From positions 1 through 11,562 of the forward strand of contig JAEUNN010000946.1 in NCBI GenBank assembly GCA_016791085.1: a stretch of 11,562 nt of DNA, in the 5' to 3' direction. The notes beneath the pieces are model-generated. The model did not search any database and had not been told where the DNA came from. It worked only from the letters and a program-made list of their open reading frames with translations. Origin of the DNA: Rhodocyclaceae bacterium. Its GTDB lineage: Bacteria > Pseudomonadota > Gammaproteobacteria > Burkholderiales > Rhodocyclaceae. Within the stretch, counting starts at the first letter, position 1; every line of letters begins with the position of its first letter. This document shows positions 6,889-11,562 of the stretch, in pieces. The translations under genes and the position numbers were made by a program.

Positions 6889-7223
6889 TCGGATTCCTGT
6901 CTTTTGGCGGGGGTTGGATCGCAGAACACTTCCCGCATGAGCGCCACCAGATGCAGGGTGCGCGGGTCACCGACACGGTAATACACGCGGTTGGATTCCT
7001 TGCGGGTGCACAGCACCTCCTTGTCCCGCAGGATGGCCAGATGCTGCGAAATATTGCTTTGCGAAGTCCCGACCGCTTCGAGGATTTCCTGCACGCAAGC
7101 TTCCTGATCGCCGATCACGCAGAGAATTTTCAGGCGCAGCGGATGAGCGATCGCCTTGAGTGCCCGCGCAGCGGTTTCCAGCTGTTCTTGCTTGTCGATC
7201 AGATCGACGACGGGATTCAGCAC
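6885..7223 (-). CDS. ArsR-family repressor with a BigR/SqrR-type cysteine pair
   Basis: A dimeric winged-helix DNA-binding repressor, first gene of the minus-strand operon. The 112 residues include KAIAHPLRLKILC at 23-35, the recognition helix region TSQSNISQHLAIL at 53-65 and the wing TRKESNRVYYRV at 73-84. Metal motifs of ArsR/SmtB (such as ELCVCDL) are absent. Cysteines are at 35, 43, 72 and 101. Cys35 (in RLKILC) and Cys101 (in REVFC) fall where BigR has Cys42 and Cys108 and SqrR has Cys41 and Cys107, with the same 66-residue spacing. In those proteins sulfane sulfur links the pair and releases DNA. A persulfide or thiol-sensing role is therefore likely but inferred. The start is GTG 7223; no upstream ATG is in frame and no clear ribosome binding site is seen. 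Confidence 0.9.
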   Translation of the reverse strand: MLNPVVDLIDKQEQLETAARALKAIAHPLRLKILCVIGDQEACVQEILEAVGTSQSNISQHLAILRDKEVLCTRKESNRVYYRVGDPRTLHLVALMREVFCDPTPAKRQESE

Positions 7224-7255
7224 GGCAATGGTGAGACCGGGGATTTCGCGAGGCG

Positions 7256-7269
7256 GTATTATAGAATAC
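7256..7269. promoter_or_regulatory. Symmetric divergent -10 region and candidate ArsR operator
   Basis: GTATT (7256-7260), ATAG, AATAC (7265-7269) form a perfect 5-bp inverted repeat. Read on the minus strand it contains a consensus -10, TATAAT (7263-7258), which would give the arsR operon a leader of about 28 nt. Read on the plus strand it contains TATTAT (7257-7262), 5 of 6 matches, upstream of gpmA. No good -35 is seen on either side at 16-18 nt. The repeat resembles the AT-rich palindromes bound by ArsR proteins, so autoregulation is plausible but inferred. Confidence 0.5.
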
Positions 7270-7281
7270 TCGGCTTTTCAA

Positions 7282-7299
7282 GCGGACCGTCCGGTCCGC
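7282..7299. repeat. 18-nt GC-rich palindrome upstream of gpmA
   Basis: GCGGACCG (7282-7289), TC, CGGTCCGC (7292-7299): a perfect 8-bp inverted repeat flanked by TTTTCA on the left and AAAATT on the right. It lies between the candidate divergent -10 region and the gpmA start (ATG 7333). It could be an operator or a hairpin near the 5' end of the gpmA mRNA. It has no downstream T-tract on either strand, so it is not an obvious terminator. Confidence 0.55.
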
Positions 7300-7332
7300 A
7301 AAATTACCTTACCGCTTCCCGGAAACCGCGAC

Positions 7333-8079
7333 ATGTACAAGCTCGTCCTTCTGCGCCACGGCGAATCCGTGTGGAATCAGGAAAACCGCTTCACCGGCTG
7401 GACCGACGTGGGTCTCACCGAAAAAGGCCTGGCCGAAGCGCGCGCCGCCGGCCGGCTGTTGCGCGAACACGGCTACGCCTTCGACATCGCCTACACCTCG
7501 GTGCTCAAGCGCGCCATCAAGACGCTGTGGACCGTGCTCGAGGAAATGGACCGCATGTGGATACCGGTGCAGCATTCCTGGCGCCTCAACGAGCGTCACT
7601 ATGGCGCCCTGCAGGGCCTGAACAAGGCCGAAACGGCCGCCCAGTTCGGCGAGACGCAGGTCAAGATGTGGCGGCGTTCCTACGATGTTCCGCCGCCCGC
7701 GCTGGAAGCCGGCGACGAGCGCCTGGCCGTGCATGATCCGCGCTATGCCGGCATGGCCGCGGGCGAATTTCCCGCCACCGAGTGCCTCAAGGACACCGTG
7801 GCGCGGTTTCTGCCGTTCTGGCACGAGCACATCGCCCCGACCGTGCAAAGCGGCAAAAGCGTCATCATCGCCGCGCACGGCAACAGCCTGCGCGCGCTCG
7901 TGAAGTATCTCGACAACGTGTCCGATGCCGACATCGTGGAGTTGAACATCCCCACCGGCCAACCGCTGGTGTATGAACTGGACGCCAATCTCAAGCCGAT
8001 TTCGAGCGGCTATCTGGCCGATCCGCAAGCCATACAGGCGGCCATGGCGGCGGTCGCCAACCAGGGCAAGGTCAAGTAG
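7333..8079 (+). CDS. gpmA: 2,3-bisphosphoglycerate-dependent phosphoglycerate mutase
   Basis: Interconverts 3- and 2-phosphoglycerate in glycolysis and gluconeogenesis; cytosolic, working through a phosphohistidine. The 248 residues match the family (about 250). The sequence shows LLRHGESVWNQENRFTGW from 6 with catalytic His9, SVLKRAIKT at 56-64 with Arg60, the motif NERHYGALQGLNK at 86-98 (Glu87) and AAHGNSLRALVK at 180-191 with His182. The start is the conserved MYKLVLLRHGES; GGAAA at 7321-7325 is a weak ribosome binding site, and a longer open frame upstream lies over arsR. It heads the plus-strand cluster, divergent from the arsR operon. At the same position E. coli and Pseudomonas carry gpmI, an unrelated isofunctional enzyme. 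Confidence 0.98.
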   Translation: MYKLVLLRHGESVWNQENRFTGWTDVGLTEKGLAEARAAGRLLREHGYAFDIAYTSVLKRAIKTLWTVLEEMDRMWIPVQHSWRLNERHYGALQGLNKAETAAQFGETQVKMWRRSYDVPPPALEAGDERLAVHDPRYAGMAAGEFPATECLKDTVARFLPFWHEHIAPTVQSGKSVIIAAHGNSLRALVKYLDNVSDADIVELNIPTGQPLVYELDANLKPISSGYLADPQAIQAAMAAVANQGKVK

Positions 8080-8086
8080 CAGCGCC

Positions 8087-9298
8087 TTGCAGCGGCTAAG
8101 CGCGCGCCTGCTGCTGGCCTTGCTGCTGGCACCGGCGCCCCTCCTTGCGGGCGACGATGCTGCACCGCAAGCTTTGCAGGCGCTGCGCCAGCGCATCGAA
8201 CAGATCACGGCCGAACTGGCGCGCGACAGCGCCGCGCACGCCACCGCGGCCGACCAGCTGCGCGACAGCGAAGTCGCCATTTCCAAGGCCGACGCCAGCG
8301 CGCGCGCGCTGGATGTGCGCACGCGCACGGCCACGTCCGATCTGGCGCGCCTCGCGCAACAGTCCGCCGCACTGGACACGCGCCTGGCCGCGCAACGCGA
8401 CGCGCTGGGCAAATTGCTGGCGCGGCATTACCGCGCCGGCGCCGGCGACAGCCTGCGCCACCTGTTGTCCGGCAACGACCCCAACCAGCTCGCGCGCGAC
8501 CACTACTATCTGAAAGCCCTGTCGCAGGCCGAAGCGCGCCTGTTGGCCGGGCTGCACGCGGATTTGGCGCAGCAGCGCGCGCTGGTCGCGGACACCACGG
8601 CGCAGCGCGAAGCGCTGGCACAGCTTGGCCGCGAACAAAGTTCGGCGCGCGAACAGCTGGAGCGCGAGCGCACCGCGCGGCGCGAACTGGTGGCGCGCCT
8701 GGCCGGCCAGCTGGCCGCGCAGCGCAATGAAATTACCCTGCTGCGCCAGGACGAAGCGCGCATGGCAAAACTGGCCGAAGAACTGGCACGCCTGCCGCCT
8801 GCGGCACCCGCGCCGGCTGCGCGTCGCCCCGGCGGCCCAGCGTCGGCCACGGTCAACACCACGGCGGTCGCGGCCGCGCCGGCGCCGGCCGGTCCGGCCG
8901 GCGGCTTCGCCGCGCTGCGCGGGCAGTTGGCAGCGCCGCTCGCGGGCGAACTTTTGCACCGCTACGGCAGTCCACGCGGCGGCGCCGGTGCGGTATGGAA
9001 AGGCGTAGTCATCGCGACCGGCGCCGCCGATGTACGCGCCGTCGCGGCGGGCCGGGTGGTATTCGCCGACTGGTTGCGCGGCTTCGGCAACCTGATGATC
9101 ATCGACCACGGCGACACCTATCTGTCGATATACGGCAATAACGAAGCGCTGTTCAAACAGGTCGGCGACCGCGTCCTGGCGCAGGATGTGATTGCGCGCA
9201 CGGGCGCGGCCGACGGGGCCGGTGAATCGGGTTTATACTTTGAACTGCGGCATCAGGGCCAGACGCTGGACCCGCTCAAGTGGGTGCGATTGCGATGA
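8087..9298 (+). CDS. envC: EnvC-like protein: coiled coil plus degenerate M23/LytM domain
   Basis: A probable periplasmic activator of cell-wall amidases during division, as known for EnvC. The 403 residues include a signal peptide at 1-21 (ARLLLALLLAPAP core), long Ala/Arg/Gln-rich coiled coils at about 27-236, a Pro/Ala-rich linker at about 237-275 and a C-terminal M23 domain at about 280-400. The zinc and catalytic positions appear lost: where active enzymes have HxGVDI, this has VWKGVVI (303-309), and where they have HxH it has LYFELR (383-388). E. coli EnvC has the same changes, so the domain is probably non-catalytic. The start is TTG 8087, 7 nt after the gpmA stop; no ATG or GTG is available that keeps the signal peptide. 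The gpmA-envC order equals gpmI-envC in E. coli. Confidence 0.9.
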   Translation: MQRLSARLLLALLLAPAPLLAGDDAAPQALQALRQRIEQITAELARDSAAHATAADQLRDSEVAISKADASARALDVRTRTATSDLARLAQQSAALDTRLAAQRDALGKLLARHYRAGAGDSLRHLLSGNDPNQLARDHYYLKALSQAEARLLAGLHADLAQQRALVADTTAQREALAQLGREQSSAREQLERERTARRELVARLAGQLAAQRNEITLLRQDEARMAKLAEELARLPPAAPAPAARRPGGPASATVNTTAVAAAPAPAGPAGGFAALRGQLAAPLAGELLHRYGSPRGGAGAVWKGVVIATGAADVRAVAAGRVVFADWLRGFGNLMIIDHGDTYLSIYGNNEALFKQVGDRVLAQDVIARTGAADGAGESGLYFELRHQGQTLDPLKWVRLR

Positions 9299-9375
9299 AC
9301 CAGGTTTGAACAGGCATCGTCGGATCATGCGGCGTGTGGCGCGCGCGTGCCCCAACCGGAAAGTTTGATACCTAC

Positions 9376-10812
9376 ATGAGCGGCAGCAAATTGCAAAAAA
9401 TCGGATTGTTGGTGACGGGCGTCGTGGCGGGCGTGGCGCTGTCCTTGAATTTTTCCGCCAACGCAACGAAAGAACTCGAACCCCTCCCGATCGACGAGTT
9501 GCGCACTTTTGCCGAAGTATTCGGCGCGATCAAAAGTGCCTACGTCGAACCCGTCGATGACAAAAAACTGTTCGTGCAGGCCATCAGCGGCATGCTGTCT
9601 GGCCTGGACCCCCACTCCGCCTATCTCGACGGCGATGCGTTCAAGGACCTGCAGGTCAGCACGCACGGCGAATTCGGCGGTCTGGGCATAGAAGTCGGCA
9701 TGGAAGACGGCTTCGTGAAAGTCGTGTCGCCCATCGAGGACACGCCGGCATTCCGCGCCGGCGTAAAGGCCGGCGACCTCATCGTGAAGCTGGACGAAAC
9801 GCCGGTCAAAGGCATGACGCTGTCGGATGCCGTCAAGCGCATGCGCGGCAAGCCGAAAACCTCCATTACGCTCACCATAGCGCGCAAGGGCGAAACCAAG
9901 CCCATCGTGGTCACGCTGGTGCGCGAAGTCATCAAGGTGCAGAGCGTCAAGGCCAAGGTGCTCGAATCCGGTTTCGGCTACATACGCCTGACCCAGTTCC
10001 AGGAAAACACCGCTGCCGACATGGCGCGCCAGCTCGACAAGATGTACAAGGCCGGTCCGGTCAATGGCCTGGTGCTCGACCTGCGCAACGATCCGGGCGG
10101 CGTGCTGCACGGCGCCATAGGCGTCGCGGCGGCCTATCTGCCGCCGAAAAGCCTGGTCGTTTCGACTGACGGCCGCACCGCCGACGCCAAGCGCAAATTC
10201 GTCGCATCGCCCGAAGACTATTTGCCGCCGGCGCGCGAAGACTATCTGCAGAAGCTGCCCGACGGCGTCAAAACCGTACCCATGGTGGTGCTCGTGAATG
10301 GCGGCTCGGCGTCGGCGTCGGAAATCGTCGCGGGCGCGCTGCAGGATCACAAGCGCGCGCTCATCATGGGCACGCAAACGTTCGGCAAGGGATCGGTGCA
10401 AACGGTGCTGCCGCTGCCCAACAACACCGGCATCAAGCTCACCACGGCGCGCTATTACACGCCCAGCGGCCGTTCCATCCAGGCCAAGGGCATCACGCCG
10501 GACATCGTGGTGGAAGAAACGGCCAACGGCGCCTTGAACACGGCGCTGCGCGTACGCGAAGCCGATCTCGATCACCATCTGAGCAACGATCGCGATCCGG
10601 ATGCCGCGGCGGCAACGCCGGCCAAGCCCGAACAGGCGCCGAAAGCCAAAGAACCCGCCAAGCCCGCGCCGAAAACCGACAAGCCCGGCGCCGGCAAGAG
10701 CGGCGACGAGGACGAAGCCAAGGCGCCGATCGAATTTGGCGGCAAGAACGACTATCAGCTGGCGCAGGCTGTGAATCTGCTGAAAGGCGTGCGGATCATG
10801 CAAAAGCAATAG
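9376..10812 (+). CDS. ctpA: Carboxy-terminal processing protease, S41 family
   Basis: A periplasmic serine protease with a Ser-Lys dyad. The 478 residues have an N-terminal hydrophobic segment at about 8-27 (signal anchor or signal peptide), a PDZ domain at about 95-185 (GGLGIEV, AFRAGVKAGDLIVKLD) and the S41 core at about 195-380 (LVLDLRNDPGG; GGSASASEIVAG with Ser313; FGKGSVQ with Lys338 and Gln342). Ser313 and Lys338 are 25 apart, as in CtpB. A Pro/Ala/Lys-rich low-complexity stretch at about 408-448 precedes a short tail. ATG 9376 is chosen over GTG 9334 because it starts the hydrophobic segment properly. In Pseudomonas, CtpA degrades peptidoglycan cross-link hydrolases; the adjacent EnvC-like gene fits a cell-wall role, but the substrate here is unknown. 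Confidence 0.95.
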   Translation: MSGSKLQKIGLLVTGVVAGVALSLNFSANATKELEPLPIDELRTFAEVFGAIKSAYVEPVDDKKLFVQAISGMLSGLDPHSAYLDGDAFKDLQVSTHGEFGGLGIEVGMEDGFVKVVSPIEDTPAFRAGVKAGDLIVKLDETPVKGMTLSDAVKRMRGKPKTSITLTIARKGETKPIVVTLVREVIKVQSVKAKVLESGFGYIRLTQFQENTAADMARQLDKMYKAGPVNGLVLDLRNDPGGVLHGAIGVAAAYLPPKSLVVSTDGRTADAKRKFVASPEDYLPPAREDYLQKLPDGVKTVPMVVLVNGGSASASEIVAGALQDHKRALIMGTQTFGKGSVQTVLPLPNNTGIKLTTARYYTPSGRSIQAKGITPDIVVEETANGALNTALRVREADLDHHLSNDRDPDAAAATPAKPEQAPKAKEPAKPAPKTDKPGAGKSGDEDEAKAPIEFGGKNDYQLAQAVNLLKGVRIMQKQ

Positions 10813-10836
10813 CGGGACGAGGCAGGAAGCGCGATC

Positions 10837-11298
10837 ATGGGCGACACCTCGCAAAGGCGCTTCGGGCGCGAACATGTCGCCCCGAAGCACCCGCCTTTCC
10901 TGCCGCAACCCGGGGTTTCGAAACACCGCGAACTGCGCTTCAACCCAACCCCGCCGGGCCAGATCGAACGCGCGCGCCGGCTGCTCGAAATGCTGGAGGG
11001 CTTTACCGTGGCGGCGGGCGCCAACCCGCACAGCTTGCTGATCGCCTACGACGTCACGCATTACACCTTCCAGGGCGTAGAGCGCGCGCTGCAGGACCAG
11101 GGTTTCCACCTGGACAATTCGCTCTACATGAAATTTTTGCGTGCGCTGGTGTATTTCTGCGAATCCACGCAGTTGCGCAACCTGCGCCAGCCGGAGCGGC
11201 TCATCAAAAATTCCCACCAGGTTTACGTGCAGGCCTGGGAACAGCATCGGCACGGCGACCACGACGACACGCCGCCCGAACTGCGCGAATACAAATAA
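10837..11298 (+). CDS. Unrecognised protein with HMA-like fold pattern and His-rich tail
   Basis: I do not recognise this family with certainty. The 153 residues have no signal peptide or membrane segment. The N-terminal 30 residues are basic and proline-rich. Residues about 34-92 read like one heavy-metal-associated (ferredoxin-like) domain: an amphipathic helix (IERARRLLEMLEG), a strand pair ending SLLIAYD, then a helix and GF (FQGVERALQDQGFHLD). The CxxC of true HMA domains is missing. The only cysteine is Cys108. A C-terminal stretch HRHGDHDD at 137-144 could bind metal. AGGAAG at 10824-10829 is a good ribosome binding site with 7-nt spacing. The gene lies 24 nt after ctpA and 9 nt before the MoeB/ThiF gene, so it is probably in the same operon. 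Confidence 0.8.
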   Translation: MGDTSQRRFGREHVAPKHPPFLPQPGVSKHRELRFNPTPPGQIERARRLLEMLEGFTVAAGANPHSLLIAYDVTHYTFQGVERALQDQGFHLDNSLYMKFLRALVYFCESTQLRNLRQPERLIKNSHQVYVQAWEQHRHGDHDDTPPELREYK

Positions 11299-11307
11299 GG
11301 CCAACCG

Positions 11308-11562
11308 TTGAACGACGACCAGCTGCTGCGCTACAGCCGGCACATACTGCTTGATCAATTAGGCATAGAAGGTCAGCAACGCATCGTGTCGGCGCGCGCG
11401 CTGGTGATCGGTGCGGGCGGCCTGGGCTCGCCGGCCGCCCTGTATCTGGCGAGCGCCGGCGTGGGCACCATCGTGCTGGCCGACGGCGATACGGTGGACC
11501 TGACCAATCTGCAGCGCCAGATTTTGCATACCACGGCTTCCGTGGGGCGCGCAAAGGTCGAT
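11308..11562 (+). CDS. MoeB/ThiF-type adenylyltransferase, N-terminal part
   Basis: An E1-like enzyme that adenylates the C-terminal glycine of a ubiquitin-like sulfur carrier (MoaD in molybdopterin synthesis, ThiS in thiamine synthesis); cytosolic. The 85 residues before the window edge show LLRYSRHILLDQLG from 6, the nucleotide-binding loop GAGGLGS at 35-41, YLASAGVG at 46-53, the D-x-D-T-V-x-x-x-NLQRQ run at 59-71 and the beginning of VGRAKV. These fit MoeB, ThiF and HesA equally, so no symbol is given. The start is TTG 11308: the upstream gene's stop codon TAA is in the same frame 9 nt earlier, and the conserved N-terminus begins here. AAGG at 11297-11300 serves as ribosome binding site. 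Confidence 0.93.
   Translation, partial: MNDDQLLRYSRHILLDQLGIEGQQRIVSARALVIGAGGLGSPAALYLASAGVGTIVLADGDTVDLTNLQRQILHTTASVGRAKVD

Noticed and set aside
6467..6976. A longer N-terminal extension of grxC.
   Set aside because: It is a shadow of the rhodanese and arsR genes; the ATGA overlap at 6463-6466 and the conserved glutaredoxin N-terminus fix the start.
7275..7281. TTGAAA on the minus strand (7281-7276) as a -35 for the arsR promoter.
   Set aside because: The spacer to TATAAT would be only 12 nt, too short for a normal sigma70 promoter.
9325..11358. Very long open frame on the minus strand across ctpA and its downstream gene (about 680 codons).
   Set aside because: It is the antisense shadow of clear genes in GC-rich DNA; its translation is Arg/His/Ala/Val-rich without recognisable motifs.

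Overview
The window looks like ordinary core chromosome from a high-GC betaproteobacterium (Rhodocyclales or Nitrosomonadales-like); this is inferred from protein sequence character and gene order, without a database search. All clear genes are housekeeping or envelope genes. I see no mobile element, CRISPR array, phage gene or toxin cluster. The most interesting part is a redox-linked operon headed by a probable persulfide-sensing ArsR repressor.

Left part (1-4140): a tRNA-Pro(CGG) cut by the window edge and ispB (polyprenyl diphosphate synthase for the quinone side chain) lie on the minus strand. ispB is divergent from rplU-rpmA (ribosomal proteins L21 and L27), with back-to-back promoters between them. 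A strong intrinsic terminator follows rpmA. After it come obgE (ribosome-assembly GTPase) and proB (glutamate 5-kinase), which overlap by 17 nt.

Middle part (4141-7223), minus strand, transcribed right to left: arsR-type regulator, membrane-anchored rhodanese (YibN-like), grxC, secB, an exported SH3-repeat protein and gpsA. ATGA overlaps join arsR to the rhodanese gene and the rhodanese gene to grxC; secB and the SH3 gene overlap in TGATG. This extends the yibN-grxC-secB-gpsA cluster of E. coli. The regulator has Cys35 and Cys101, at the positions and 66-residue spacing of the persulfide-sensing pair of BigR/SqrR. The operon may therefore respond to sulfane sulfur or thiol stress (inference).

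Right part (7224-11562), plus strand: a compact divergent control region with two inverted repeats, then gpmA (cofactor-dependent phosphoglycerate mutase), an EnvC-like degenerate M23 protein, a CtpA-type S41 peptidase, an unrecognised protein with an HMA-like fold pattern, and the start of a MoeB/ThiF-type E1-like enzyme. E. coli and Pseudomonas have the same divergent arrangement, but with the unrelated cofactor-independent mutase gpmI where gpmA sits here. The envC-ctpA pair suggests local control of peptidoglycan hydrolases.

Four genes start with GTG or TTG (ispB, arsR, the envC-like gene and the moeB-like gene). All gaps between genes are under 300 bases.
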